Source: Mucilaginibacter frigoritolerans (GTDB taxonomy: Bacteria > Bacteroidota > Bacteroidia > Sphingobacteriales > Sphingobacteriaceae). From it: a stretch of DNA of 64,000 bases. How positions within the stretch are numbered: position 1 is the stretch's first letter; each line of letters begins with the position of its first letter. Position numbers and translations under genes: made by a program. Location: assembly GCF_007830615.1 (NCBI RefSeq), contig NZ_VLLI01000014.1, forward strand, positions 111,642 to 175,641. The letters run 5' to 3'. The notes below the pieces were generated by a model that had not been told where the DNA came from, did no database searches, and saw only the letters and a program-made list of their open reading frames with translations. Shown piece after piece: positions 9,582 to 19,108 of the stretch.

Positions 9582-10526
9582 ATGAGCGAGAAAATAAAAG
9601 TTGCTGTATTAGACGACTATCAAGGTGTGGCATTTACTATGGCCGATTGGTCGGCATTAAAAACACAGGTTGAAATAACTGTTTTCAATAACCATTTGAC
9701 TGATGATGCAGCAGTTATTGAACGCTTACTCCCCTACCAGGTGATTTGCGCCATGAGGGAACGCACACCACTAAACAGGCAACGTTTGGAAAGATTACCC
9801 AACCTGAAACTTATTGTATCAACTGGCAAACGCAATGCCTCCATTGATATGAAAGCAGCCGAAGAATTAGGTATTGAAATAAAACCAACCGGCTATATTG
9901 GCACAGGCGCCCCCGAAATAACCTGGGCATTGCTGATGGCAATAGCACGTAACATTCCGGCTGAAAACAACAATTTAATTTCAGGCAACTGGCAAACTAC
10001 TATAGGCACCGATCTGGTTGGTAAAATAATAGGCATAATAGGTTTGGGTAATATTGGAAGCAAGATAGCCTCCTATGCAAAAGCTTTTGACATGAATGTG
10101 ATTGCCTGGAGCCAAAATCTTACCGAAGAAAAAGCGGCAGAAGCAGGTGCAAAGTTGGTGAGTAAAGAAACGTTATTAAAAGAAGCTGATTTTGTAACTA
10201 TTCATCTGGTTTTAAGCGACAGATCAAGAGGTATCCTTCAAAAAAAAGATCTGGAACTCATGAAACCTACAGCCTATTTCATCAATACCTCCAGGGGACC
10301 ACTAGTTAATGAAAAAGCATTAATAGAAGTACTCCAGGAAAAAAAGATTGCAGGCGCAGCATTAGATGTATTTGATACAGAACCACTACCCAAGGAACAT
10401 ATTTTCAGAAAACTAAAAAATGTGCTGGCAACGCCTCACATTGGCTATGTTACTGAAAATACGTACAGGCTGTTTTATGAAGATACCGTAAAGGCTATTG
10501 AAGAATGGCTGAACCAGCGGAATTAA
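9582..10526 (+). CDS. D-2-hydroxyacid dehydrogenase family protein
   Basis: 314 residues, the normal length for NAD-dependent D-isomer 2-hydroxyacid dehydrogenases. The Rossmann domain shows GLGNIGS (near residue 152). The catalytic Arg-Glu-His set is visible as SDRSRG, DTEP and TPHIGY. The substrate is unknown; phosphoglycerate, lactate or glyoxylate-type acids are all possible. A stand-alone gene between the efflux operon and small hypotheticals. The ATG at 9582 begins at the conserved N-terminal strand (KVAVLDDYQ). Confidence 0.9.
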   Translation: MSEKIKVAVLDDYQGVAFTMADWSALKTQVEITVFNNHLTDDAAVIERLLPYQVICAMRERTPLNRQRLERLPNLKLIVSTGKRNASIDMKAAEELGIEIKPTGYIGTGAPEITWALLMAIARNIPAENNNLISGNWQTTIGTDLVGKIIGIIGLGNIGSKIASYAKAFDMNVIAWSQNLTEEKAAEAGAKLVSKETLLKEADFVTIHLVLSDRSRGILQKKDLELMKPTAYFINTSRGPLVNEKALIEVLQEKKIAGAALDVFDTEPLPKEHIFRKLKNVLATPHIGYVTENTYRLFYEDTVKAIEEWLNQRN

Positions 10527-10547
10527 ACTTCAGTTAAAGTATGTTGA

Positions 10548-10874
10548 TTAGAAAATACTTGTGAGTAAGTATTTCTCGAGCAGGTAAATAAACTCATCAA
10601 CTGATGAGATACCACTGGAATTGGTACGGCCTTTATTCCGGAAAGTGTATAATATTTTTCCATTACTCAGGCATTCAATGTGAATTTCCATATTATCTAT
10701 CTGCCACAATAAATAAAGGCTATCTGCAGGTGTGAACTCAAATCTGCCGGTTCTTTGCAGATTAATATCTTCGATATAGTTCAGCAGTTTTTCTGCATTG
10801 GCAATAGTAATATAGTTAAGGATAATATCCTCATTATCTGCATTCTTTAACACAGCTTCAATCTCGGGGTGCAT
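10548..10874 (-). CDS. Hypothetical protein, 108 aa
   Basis: A soluble protein of 108 residues with no signal peptide or TM segment. The N-terminal half is helical and acidic, and the C-terminal half has alternating beta strands (MEIHIECLSNGKILYTFRN). It is convergent with the hydroxyacid dehydrogenase. Not recognised. The composition and ATG start look like a genuine small gene. Confidence 0.5.
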   Translation of the reverse strand: MHPEIEAVLKNADNEDIILNYITIANAEKLLNYIEDINLQRTGRFEFTPADSLYLLWQIDNMEIHIECLSNGKILYTFRNKGRTNSSGISSVDEFIYLLEKYLLTSIF

Positions 10875-11002
10875 ACTACCAACAATTTATATTCCATTAT
10901 ACGAATGCTATTCTTTGTTGGTTTCAATAATTATTATTTGATTAAGCATCAAAATAACCTTTCCTGCCAGGGAAATTGCTTTTAAACTCAATGGCAATTA
11001 GG

Positions 11003-11157
11003 GGGCACCTACGGAGCCACTAGTTATATTCATTTATGCTATAAACAGGTGACTCCGCCGGAGTCTTTGATTGAAACCCCAACAGTTCCAGCGGAACTAC
11101 CTGTTTATAGGATATAAGATGATGTTTTAACGGCTCCATCGGAGCCTCCTGTTTTTA
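11003..11157. repeat. Cluster of REP-like palindromes with a CCTGTTTATAG tail
   Basis: Four related units in 155 bases. Each is a short palindrome of the form GGCTCCnnnGGAGCC, joined on one side to ACCTGTTTATAG or a degenerate version. Units are at about 11003-11027 (degenerate), 11039-11065 (inverted; palindrome GACTCCgccGGAGTC), 11084-11110 (AGTTCCagcGGAACT plus a perfect tail) and 11132-11157 (GGCTCCatcGGAGCC plus TCCTGTTTTTA). The stems differ in sequence but keep pairing. They fill most of the 422-base gap between two divergent genes. Confidence 0.8.
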
Positions 11158-11296
11158 AAAGCGATTGCTGCCTTTGCTGCACGTTTCTTATCGACATATA
11201 AATTTTATAGATTTTGTGCTTTTTGATGAATTAAAAATTTCAAAATTTTATACCTTTACGCCCGGCTGTTAAACAGTCTGTTTAGCTTAAAACGTT

Positions 11297-11515
11297 ATGA
11301 AGAAAATTAGTGTAGCTCTTTTTATTGCCGGAATAATCATCACCATCGGTTTAGTTATCTATTACAGAGGCCAGGTTAATCCTGTTGATTCTGATTCAAT
11401 GACCATTGACCGCAGCGGTAACCAGGTTTCTGAATGGCCTGTGTTCATCGGTATTATCTTTACTTTTGTTGGCGCCGTATTTTACTATGTGAGCCACACT
11501 GAAAAGAAATCTTAA
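11297..11515 (+). CDS. Small two-helix membrane protein
   Basis: 72 residues. TM1 is at about 4-23 and TM2 at about 49-68, joined by a polar loop with DSDSMTIDRSGNQ. The short C-terminal tail is charged. Function is unknown; small membrane proteins of this shape are common near Bacteroidota genes for envelope stress. Two hairpins downstream separate it from the convergent dnaE gene. Confidence 0.6.
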   Translation: MKKISVALFIAGIIITIGLVIYYRGQVNPVDSDSMTIDRSGNQVSEWPVFIGIIFTFVGAVFYYVSHTEKKS

Positions 11516-11546
11516 TATAAATCTTATATTGATTTTTTAAGTATAT

Positions 11547-11614
11547 GTACGATAGCTTAGCTATACGTACTATTATAGATATTGGTATGCTTCGTTATGT
11601 GGCATACCTTTTTT
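11547..11614. terminator. Tandem hairpins between convergent genes
   Basis: The first hairpin is at 11547-11570: GTACGATAGC pairs with GCTATACGTAC, one bulge. The second is at 11584-11608: GGTATGC pairs with GCATACC and is followed by six T. The second is a classical intrinsic terminator for the small membrane protein gene on the plus strand. Confidence 0.75.
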
Positions 11615-11617
11615 ATT

Positions 11618-14560
11618 TTAATACACCGGGTTGGCTTTAATCTCCAGCTTCTCAAACCTTAATACTTCAATACTGGGAAAATCAAAATCCTGCACTACTT
11701 TACCTTCTATCAGGTAACAGCCTTTACCCCTAAAGGGATAATTGGGCGTAGTATTAGGGAAGTGAGTAGTATCAAAAAAATCGCCTTCGGCATCCAGAAA
11801 AGTGCCAAACCACATTAGGGTATCTTTTTTGGTATGCACCGTTTTTTCACATATATAATTCCCTATCATTCGCACTGTTTTTCCGATATTGTTTATCATA
11901 TCCTTAGCCATAAAATCACCCCTGTAGTCCGTTTTAAGCATATCAAACATGGTAAGCGACAATGGGAACCCTAAAAGCTCCAATTCGTGATAAGCATTTT
12001 CCAAATTAGTATTAACCAATTCGGGCAGGCTATACTTTTTGGCAGGGATGTTAAACAATTCATTTCCTGGCTTGGATGGAGGTTTGTTGCCCAGATAATT
12101 ATGTACCTCCCAAAGCAATTCTTTTTTACTGTTGCCGGTAAAACGCAATGCCCCTACCCTTATCAGTATGATGCATTGCTCAAGAGTGATGCCTGTCCGC
12201 TTTATAAAATCTTCCAGGTTAATAAACGTACCATTCAACTTACGTTCTTCGGGGATGCTTTCATGATACCTGTTTTCGAACCCGGATATGCCTATCAAAC
12301 CCAAGAAAGCATCGGTTCCTTTTATGTTCACTTTTGATTCACTGTGGTTTACACAGGGTAAATGCACTGTGGCACCTGCTTTTTGCAGCTCGTGTACATA
12401 TAGCCAGCGTGAGTAGAAGCCCCCATAATTATTCAATACAGCTACCATAAACTCCCTGGGATAATACGTTTTCAGGAAAAGGCTCTGGTAGCTCTCTACC
12501 GCAAAACTGGCCGAATGTGCTTTTGAAAAACTATATCCCGCAAAGCTGGATACCTGCCGCCATACCTCGGCAGTAATATCATCAGGTCTGCCCAGTGCTT
12601 TGGCTCCGGCAAAAAACTTATCCACCAATTTATCAAACTCCACCCGCGAACGATATTTACCACTCATGCCCCGGCGTAAAATATCTGCATCCGAGCCATC
12701 CATACCGGCATAGTGGATACATATTTTTATTACATCTTCCTGGTACACCATTACGCCGTAGGTTTCTCTCAGCTGCTCTTCCATCACCGGGTGCAGGTAA
12801 ACCACTTTAGCCGGTGCATGAAAATTACGGATATAAGCCTGCATCATGCCTGATTGTGCCACACCCGGCCTAATGATAGAGCTGGCAGCAACAAGAGTGA
12901 GATAATTGCCACAACGCAGCTTGCTGAGCAACTGCCGCATAGCCGGCGATTCGATATAAAAACAACCTATACTATTGCTCGTTTTTAGGCGGGTATTAAT
13001 CACTGCATCTTCTTTAAATTGCTTTACTGCATGTATATCTACCTTTTTATCCTGGTTATCGGCAATTAATTGCGCAGCTTCCTTAATATGCCCTATCCCC
13101 CGCTGACTCAGGATATCAAATTTCTCAAAACCAATAGCTTCGGCCTCGTACATATCCCATTGTACGGTGGGCATACCCTTGGGCGGCATATCAAGGGCCG
13201 TAAAATAGGTTATCGGCTCTTCTGATATCAACACCCCACCGGCGTGGATGGAGCGCTGATTGGGCATATTCTGCATGTACCCATAAATGGCCTGTATTTT
13301 TTTATAAGCCGGGTTATTATCGTGACTATAGCTATTCGTTTTGTCTGTAAAACTATCAATCTCTGCCTGCGGCAGTCCCATTACCTTACCTATTTCACGA
13401 ATTACAGATCTATCTTTAAATGTGCTCATAGTACCCAGTAAAGCAGTATGCTGCGGGGTATATTTATCAAAAATATATTGCTGTACCGCTTCCCGCTGAT
13501 CCCAGCTATAGTCTATATCAAAATCGGGCGGCGAGGTTCTGGATTTGTTTAAAAACCGTTCAAAATACAAATCGAGTTCCAGGGGGTCTACATCCGTAAT
13601 GCGCAGGCAATAAGCCACTGTGCTATTAGCACCCGAACCGCGGCCCACATGATAATATCCCTTATCCATAAAATGCATAATGATATCATGCGTAATCAGA
13701 AAATAAGGAGCAAAACCCTGATCGCGGATAACCTGCAGTTCATTATCAATTTTCTTTTTTGCTTTGGCATTATTATTCCCAAAGCGGTACAACATTCCCT
13801 GCATAGTGAGCTCATAAAGTCGTTCATAATCACCTTGTATGCTTCCGGTAAATGTTTTTTTGTTTCTTGATTTTTCTTCCGGTACTTTGATAGAACAATC
13901 GGTCATCAACTTTTCTGTATTGCTGATGATAAAGGGATACATGGAAAAAAATTCGCGCAGTTCATCAACCGGTAAAAACATTTCACCGGGTTTGCATTTA
14001 TTATGCTCTCCTACTTTAGTTAATAGTGTATTCAGATCAATAGCACACAGGTATTCATGCAGGCGATATTCTATTTTATTAGCAACAGTTACCGGGTTCA
14101 GGGCAATCAGTTTATCTTTTATACCGGCAAGGGGTTTGCCGAAAATGTTATTCAACTGTTCGTGCCTGATGCCGATGTATTCATTTTCCTTTAAATGAAC
14201 ATTCGTATCGCCACAAAAAGGATAAACAACATAAACGTTTTGAAAATCCCATGGCTTATTAGGCAGGGGCTTGTTATTAATATTATGAAACGTTAAAAAA
14301 TCATTCAACTCTTTAAAACCTTCCCGGTTACGAGCAATACCGATGTATAAGAGTTGTTTATCCCGGTGAAATGCCATCCCGGCAATGGGTTTAATACCGC
14401 ATTGATTGGCCTGGCGCACAAACTCCATCATTCCTGATGAATTATTAATATCTGTAAGCGCCAATTGCTCCACACCATTAGCTTTGGCATGTTTCAACAG
14501 GGTTTTAATATCCATGGTTCCATACCGCAAACTAAACTGCGAGTGCGTGTTAAGATACAT
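11618..14560 (-). CDS. Short DnaE-type DNA polymerase III alpha subunit (translesion DnaE2-like)
   Basis: 980 residues, clearly shorter than the replicative DnaE (about 1160-1450), as in error-prone DnaE2/ImuC. It has an N-terminal PHP domain (MYLNTHSQFSLRYG; a degenerate His cluster). The palm shows GRGSGANSTVAY and the catalytic PDFDIDYSWDQR, with the third aspartate in EKFDILSQRG. A fingers/HhH region and an OB-fold near 880-975 follow. No beta-clamp motif could be picked out by eye. Its ATG overlaps the end of the DinB gene by 11 bases, so the two are translationally coupled. This arrangement stands in for the imuB-dnaE2 mutasome. Confidence 0.9.
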   Translation of the reverse strand: MYLNTHSQFSLRYGTMDIKTLLKHAKANGVEQLALTDINNSSGMMEFVRQANQCGIKPIAGMAFHRDKQLLYIGIARNREGFKELNDFLTFHNINNKPLPNKPWDFQNVYVVYPFCGDTNVHLKENEYIGIRHEQLNNIFGKPLAGIKDKLIALNPVTVANKIEYRLHEYLCAIDLNTLLTKVGEHNKCKPGEMFLPVDELREFFSMYPFIISNTEKLMTDCSIKVPEEKSRNKKTFTGSIQGDYERLYELTMQGMLYRFGNNNAKAKKKIDNELQVIRDQGFAPYFLITHDIIMHFMDKGYYHVGRGSGANSTVAYCLRITDVDPLELDLYFERFLNKSRTSPPDFDIDYSWDQREAVQQYIFDKYTPQHTALLGTMSTFKDRSVIREIGKVMGLPQAEIDSFTDKTNSYSHDNNPAYKKIQAIYGYMQNMPNQRSIHAGGVLISEEPITYFTALDMPPKGMPTVQWDMYEAEAIGFEKFDILSQRGIGHIKEAAQLIADNQDKKVDIHAVKQFKEDAVINTRLKTSNSIGCFYIESPAMRQLLSKLRCGNYLTLVAASSIIRPGVAQSGMMQAYIRNFHAPAKVVYLHPVMEEQLRETYGVMVYQEDVIKICIHYAGMDGSDADILRRGMSGKYRSRVEFDKLVDKFFAGAKALGRPDDITAEVWRQVSSFAGYSFSKAHSASFAVESYQSLFLKTYYPREFMVAVLNNYGGFYSRWLYVHELQKAGATVHLPCVNHSESKVNIKGTDAFLGLIGISGFENRYHESIPEERKLNGTFINLEDFIKRTGITLEQCIILIRVGALRFTGNSKKELLWEVHNYLGNKPPSKPGNELFNIPAKKYSLPELVNTNLENAYHELELLGFPLSLTMFDMLKTDYRGDFMAKDMINNIGKTVRMIGNYICEKTVHTKKDTLMWFGTFLDAEGDFFDTTHFPNTTPNYPFRGKGCYLIEGKVVQDFDFPSIEVLRFEKLEIKANPVY

Positions 14561-15722
14561 CGGGCCTGCTTTTAGGATTAGGTTTTAACGATGAGGCAAT
14601 TACAATAGCCTTTTTGCCAAACCGGTTACGTATTTTATCCATTGACTGGTATAAGCTGTATTGTTCGTTACTGGTACTATAAAGATCTATCTGCTCAAAA
14701 CCACCTACCAAATGCGACAAGCGGATACCCACCAAACGCAACAACATACGGCGGTCATAAGCTTTATCAAACAATTCCTTGGCTTTCTCTATCAGTGTAA
14801 AATCTAACGAAGTATAGGCAATACGGGCCTGCCTAGTAACAGTTTCAAAATTAGCGTAGCGGATGGTAACAGTTATGCATGCCGTAAGCTTATGCTGTTT
14901 ACGCAGTTCATAGGCCAGTTCGGTTATCATGGTTGCAATCAGCTGTCGTATCCGTTCTACATCCATACTTTCGGTTGTAAAATCGCGCTGATCGCTTATT
15001 GATTTATTTTCGCGGTAGGGAATTACCGGTGTGTTATCAATACCGTTTGCCTTTTGCCATAAGGTAATACCATTTTGCCCCATTATTCTGAACATCATTT
15101 CGGCAGGTATTTGTATCAGCGTATAAATCTGCCTCACGCCCATCTCGCTAAGTTTAATGTAGGTAGTATCACCCACGCCAGGTATTTTTTTGATGGATAA
15201 AGGATTAAGAAATTGCTGTACTCCAGGCAATTCAATATACCCCTCACCATTGGGCTTATGTTCATTGGCCACAATTTTACTCACCGTTTTATTTACCGAT
15301 AAGCCAAAAGTTAAAGGTAATCCTGTTTCATCAATTACCTTGGTACGCAATTCGTGGGCAAATTTGAGCGTACCAATATATTTGTCCATTCCGGTCATGT
15401 CCACATAATGCTCATCAATGGCCGCCTTTTCCATTACCGGCACTCTTTCCCTTATTACTTCAGTAACCATGTGCGAGTATTTGCTATACTCATCGGCATT
15501 ACCTTTTACAATATGCAGCTGCGGGCAAAGCTGTTTGGCCATTCGGGTTGGCATACCGCCATAAACACCTAACCTACGGGCCTCGTAGCTTACAGAAGTA
15601 AGAATGCCCCGGTCGGCATTGCCGCCAATAGCCACGGGCCTGTTTTTTAATCGGTTGTCTTTCAAAACCTCAACAGCCACAAAAAAACAATCCATATCAA
15701 GGTTTATGATCTGCCTTTGCAT
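14550..15722 (-). CDS. Y-family DNA polymerase (DinB/Pol IV-like)
   Basis: 390 residues. The palm carries NLDMDCFFVAVE and the catalytic pair in AIDEHYVDMTG, so the Asp-Asp-Glu site is intact, unlike the dead ImuB proteins. HhH motifs follow (KKIPGVGDTTYIKLSEMG), then a little-finger domain (about 240-350). It is probably an active lesion-bypass polymerase that works with the coupled DnaE. No imuA or lexA-like gene is next to the pair here. Confidence 0.92.
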   Translation of the reverse strand: MQRQIINLDMDCFFVAVEVLKDNRLKNRPVAIGGNADRGILTSVSYEARRLGVYGGMPTRMAKQLCPQLHIVKGNADEYSKYSHMVTEVIRERVPVMEKAAIDEHYVDMTGMDKYIGTLKFAHELRTKVIDETGLPLTFGLSVNKTVSKIVANEHKPNGEGYIELPGVQQFLNPLSIKKIPGVGDTTYIKLSEMGVRQIYTLIQIPAEMMFRIMGQNGITLWQKANGIDNTPVIPYRENKSISDQRDFTTESMDVERIRQLIATMITELAYELRKQHKLTACITVTIRYANFETVTRQARIAYTSLDFTLIEKAKELFDKAYDRRMLLRLVGIRLSHLVGGFEQIDLYSTSNEQYSLYQSMDKIRNRFGKKAIVIASSLKPNPKSRPDVS

Positions 15723-15800
15723 ATCATTAATTAAAACAAGGTATAAAAAAACGTTTCAGCATAAATTCACAGCAAATATAATACTAAAAATATTAGCAAT

Positions 15801-15820
15801 TGCAAAATATTGAATTTGCA
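15801..15820. promoter_or_regulatory. Inverted repeat upstream of dinB
   Basis: TGCAAA at 15801-15806 and TTTGCA at 15815-15820 form a 6-base inverted repeat with an 8-base spacer, about 80 bases upstream of the DinB start. It is a candidate damage-response operator, but the repeat is short and AT-rich. Confidence 0.25.
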
Positions 15821-15930
15821 TTTACTACATTATCATATACCAATAATCGTCCACAGGGGCTTGTTTTTCCATTATATGTCATTTTTTTGTTGCAATGAAA
15901 CCAAGTGCTGCGGTTAGGGTTTAGTTGGTG

Positions 15931-17586
15931 ATGATTAGCAAAAACGACATTTTCGGCTACAAGCCGGATAAAAAATATAGTACCCCGGTGGCTTACTTCT
16001 CTATGGAGTTTGCGATAGACCAATCCCTTAAAATTTATAGCGGCGGCTTAGGCTTTCTGGCAGGCTCACACCTGCGCAGTGCTTATGAACTCAAGCAAAA
16101 TCTGGTGGGCATAGGTATGCTGTGGAAGTATGGTTATTATGATCAGCTTCGCGATGGCAATGCCTTAATGAAGCCTGAATTTATTGAAAAAAATTATTTT
16201 TTTTTAGTAGATACGGGTATTGTTTTTACCGTACCGGTACATGATGCCCCGGTACACGTAAAAGCCTTTTTGCTAAAACCGGAAACATTTGGTTCGGCAC
16301 CTTTATTTTTATTAAGTACAGATATTGAGGAGAATGACGAACTCTCGCGCAGCATTACCCATAAGTTGTATGATTTGAATGAAGCAACCCGTATTGCACA
16401 AAGCCTGGTATTAGGCGTTGGCGGTGCCATGCTGCTGGAAATACTACAGATGGAGCCGAAGGTTTATCATATGAATGAAGGGCATTCGCTGCCATTGAAT
16501 TTTTACCTGTACGCCAAATACAAAAATCTTGATGAAGTAAAAAAACGCGTGGTGTTTACCACCCATACCCCTGAAATGGCAGGAAATGAATCGCATGGTT
16601 ATGGTTTGTTAAAGGAGATGTCGTTTTTTTATCATTTGCAGGAGCATGAGGTAAAAAGCCTGCTGGGTATGGATGGCGATAGTTTTAATTATACGCTTGC
16701 TGCACTTAAGTTTGCTGGCAAGGCCAATGGCGTATCCAAAATTCATGGGGAGGTGGCCCGCAAAATGTGGGGAAGCAACCCGGGCATCTGTGAGATCACC
16801 TCTGTCACCAATGCCCAGAATAAAACTTACTGGAAGGACGATTTACTGGAGGACGCTTTCAGCAAAAACAATGACGAGGCCATTATCCGCAGAAAAAAAG
16901 AAATGAAAAGGCAGCTGTTTAAAGTGGTGGCCGATCAATGCGGAAAACTATTTGATGAAAACATATTGACCATAGTATGGGCCCGCCGGTTTGCCGGTTA
17001 TAAACGTGCCGACCTGGTAATGCAGAATTGGGATCGGTTTATTAAGCTCATCAATAATACACAGTTGCCCGTACAGATTATTTGGGCCGGGAAACCTTAC
17101 CCGGAGGATTATGGCGCCATTGAACTTTTTAACCAGATTATGAACCGGGTAAAACCATTAGCTAATTGCGCAGTGCTTACCGGTTATGAACTGGCACTAT
17201 CGGCCCTGCTAAAAAAGGGAAGTGATGTTTGGCTCAACAACCCCAGGATGTATCGTGAAGCATCAGGTACCAGCGGTATGACAGCAGCTATGAATGGTTC
17301 TGTAAATGTATCCCTGCCCGATGGTTGGGTTCCTGAGTTTGCGAAAGACAAGGAAAACAGTTTTATCATTACCCCTGCACCTGATGAATTACCTGTAGAA
17401 GAAAAAGACAAACAGGAGGCCAGCACTTTGATGGATATTTTAGAAAATACGGTTATCCCTATGTACTACAACAATCAAAACAATTGGTTAAAAATCATGA
17501 AACAGGCATCGAAAGAAATTGTGCCTCAATTTGACGCGGGCAGGCTTGCGGATGAATATTACAAAATAATGTATAATGTATTATAA
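15931..17586 (+). CDS. glgP: Short GT35 alpha-glucan phosphorylase-like protein
   Basis: About 551 residues. The frame also offers TTG and GTG at 15925 and 15928, but the ATG at 15931 is the more likely start. Family blocks are clear: PVAYFSMEFAID, YSGGLGFLAGSH, YHMNEGHS, TTHTPEMAGNES, RRFAGYKRADL and a C-terminal REASGTSGM. This is the short archaeal/bacterial glucan phosphorylase type, expected to act on stored glucan. The lysine that binds PLP in known phosphorylases (GTSGMK) is Thr here (residue 451 from this start). Either the enzyme works without the usual Schiff base or it is a glycosyltransferase or binding protein. Confidence 0.85.
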   Translation: MISKNDIFGYKPDKKYSTPVAYFSMEFAIDQSLKIYSGGLGFLAGSHLRSAYELKQNLVGIGMLWKYGYYDQLRDGNALMKPEFIEKNYFFLVDTGIVFTVPVHDAPVHVKAFLLKPETFGSAPLFLLSTDIEENDELSRSITHKLYDLNEATRIAQSLVLGVGGAMLLEILQMEPKVYHMNEGHSLPLNFYLYAKYKNLDEVKKRVVFTTHTPEMAGNESHGYGLLKEMSFFYHLQEHEVKSLLGMDGDSFNYTLAALKFAGKANGVSKIHGEVARKMWGSNPGICEITSVTNAQNKTYWKDDLLEDAFSKNNDEAIIRRKKEMKRQLFKVVADQCGKLFDENILTIVWARRFAGYKRADLVMQNWDRFIKLINNTQLPVQIIWAGKPYPEDYGAIELFNQIMNRVKPLANCAVLTGYELALSALLKKGSDVWLNNPRMYREASGTSGMTAAMNGSVNVSLPDGWVPEFAKDKENSFIITPAPDELPVEEKDKQEASTLMDILENTVIPMYYNNQNNWLKIMKQASKEIVPQFDAGRLADEYYKIMYNVL

Positions 17587-17757
17587 ATTGTAAAAATAGT
17601 ACCAAATACCAATCAAGTTCGTTAAATTTATACAACAAAACACTGCCTCCCCCCTAATTGATAAAATTCAAATAATTATGTGATCACCGTCATGTATTAT
17701 TTGCCCCAAAATTCTCAATTTTACTTTAATACCTAATTTACGCTATCCCTGAAACCT

Positions 17758-18594
17758 ATGAAAACGATATTAATCATCAACGACAACTCTCCTGAAGCCA
17801 AACATGCAGCAGAGTTTGCTTTAACTGTAGCCCAAAAGATGCAGGCTAATATTATGCTGGCTAACACTTTTGTTAAAACGCAAAAAACGGTTGAACTGGT
17901 CACAGTGGGTAGTGCGGATAAAATCATGATAGAAAGCTATCAGACTTCAAAATTATCTGAGCTTTTAAAAGCGTTGAATAATAAGGAGATTGCTGATTTT
18001 AAACCAGAGATTGAGGAATTGGATATTTCTAACATGGATGAGAGCAAACTGTCTGAAATGATTAACCTGAACCATACCTGGATGATTATAAAAGGCATGT
18101 CAGATACCTTACCGGCAACTGTTTCAGATCATAATCTCAATATTCATACAGTGCTGAATAAGGTACTTTGTCCATTGTTTTTGATTCCGGCAAGCTGGCA
18201 GATAAAAGATATTGAACGTATGGTTTACATTGCCGATTTAAGGTATTGCCGCATTGAAATTGTACGCTATTTGGCAGAACTGGCCAGACCATTGAACGCT
18301 GATTTGTCAATTGCCCATACATCAGCCAAAGGATTGCCTGATATGGCTGAAAAATACGCACTGGCCGTGTTTAGTGATGAAATATGTAATAATGTTAAAT
18401 ATGAACGGCTTCTCTTTAATAATATCAAAGAAAAAGACCTTTCAAAAACAGTGGATGTATTGATTAATGGAATGCATAATGATGTACTGGTGATGGTAAA
18501 CCACCGCTTTCATTTTGAGGAAATACTGGGCCGGTATATTACCGATACTCTTCCGGTACACCTTTCAGTACCTTTACTTATTTTCCCTTATTAA
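17758..18594 (+). CDS. Tandem universal stress protein (UspA-like)
   Basis: 278 residues forming two USP-like alpha/beta halves, about 1-140 and 145-278. The first starts MKTILIINDNSPEAKHAAEFAL. The second carries MVYIADLRYCRIEIVRYLAELA and ends in LSVPLLIFPY. The ATP-binding GxxG(S/T) loop is not obvious in either half, so nucleotide binding is uncertain. A stand-alone gene closed by a strong terminator. Confidence 0.8.
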   Translation: MKTILIINDNSPEAKHAAEFALTVAQKMQANIMLANTFVKTQKTVELVTVGSADKIMIESYQTSKLSELLKALNNKEIADFKPEIEELDISNMDESKLSEMINLNHTWMIIKGMSDTLPATVSDHNLNIHTVLNKVLCPLFLIPASWQIKDIERMVYIADLRYCRIEIVRYLAELARPLNADLSIAHTSAKGLPDMAEKYALAVFSDEICNNVKYERLLFNNIKEKDLSKTVDVLINGMHNDVLVMVNHRFHFEEILGRYITDTLPVHLSVPLLIFPY

Positions 18595-18610
18595 TATCCT
18601 ATTCGAAATA

Positions 18611-18646
18611 AAAAACCACCGGCAGATTGACCCGCCGGTGGTTTTT
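18611..18646. terminator. Bidirectional intrinsic terminator
   Basis: AACCACCGGC and GCCGGTGGTT form a perfect 10-base stem around a 10-base loop, with A-rich sequence before and six T after. It serves both the USP gene (plus) and the convergent VOC gene (minus). Confidence 0.9.
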
Positions 18647-18655
18647 TATTGCTGA

Positions 18656-19105
18656 TTAAAATTTATCATCATTAACCTCTATCCAGAAGTTATCAGGATC
18701 CTGCAAATAAACCTGCTTTACACCATCGGGCCTTAATTGTGGTGATTTTGAGTCGCCTTTCCAGTTACCGTATTTCACGTTCAGTTTATCCAGGTGATCA
18801 GTAAAAGTCTTTAAATCATTAACGTGATAGGCAATATGGGTATTGATATCATGATCATATACTGCCGCTGCTCCTTGTATAATGTGCAACTGACTATGTT
18901 CGCCTGTACGGAACCATACATGTTTACCGTCATGAAAAGGCTCGGGAATAACTTCCAGTTGCATTACATCTTTGTAAAATGCCGCGCTTTTATTTAAGTC
19001 TTTTACATAAAGTGCAATATGATCGGTTGTGGGTGCATTTTGCGCAAATACTGTTGCTGATGTTAAAATACCAAGCAATAGAAATAGTACTTTTTTAAAT
19101 CTCAT
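18656..19105 (-). CDS. Secreted VOC (glyoxalase/bleomycin-resistance) family protein
   Basis: 149 residues with a signal peptide (about 1-21, ending VFAQ) ahead of one VOC domain. The domain starts TTDHIALYVKDLNKSAAFYKDVM, has HVWFRTGEHSQLHII in the middle and ends DPDNFWIEVND. The His and Glu positions are those used for metal in the fold. Exported VOC proteins are unusual but occur in Bacteroidota. It lies 3 bases after the HxlR regulator and is probably its target and co-transcribed partner. Substrate unknown. Confidence 0.85.
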   Translation of the reverse strand: MRFKKVLFLLLGILTSATVFAQNAPTTDHIALYVKDLNKSAAFYKDVMQLEVIPEPFHDGKHVWFRTGEHSQLHIIQGAAAVYDHDINTHIAYHVNDLKTFTDHLDKLNVKYGNWKGDSKSPQLRPDGVKQVYLQDPDNFWIEVNDDKF

Positions 19106-19108
19106 AGG

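Noticed and set aside
15793..16023. 76-codon minus-strand frame overlapping the glucan phosphorylase start
   Set aside because: Overlaps the phosphorylase gene and has low-complexity composition; probably a shadow.
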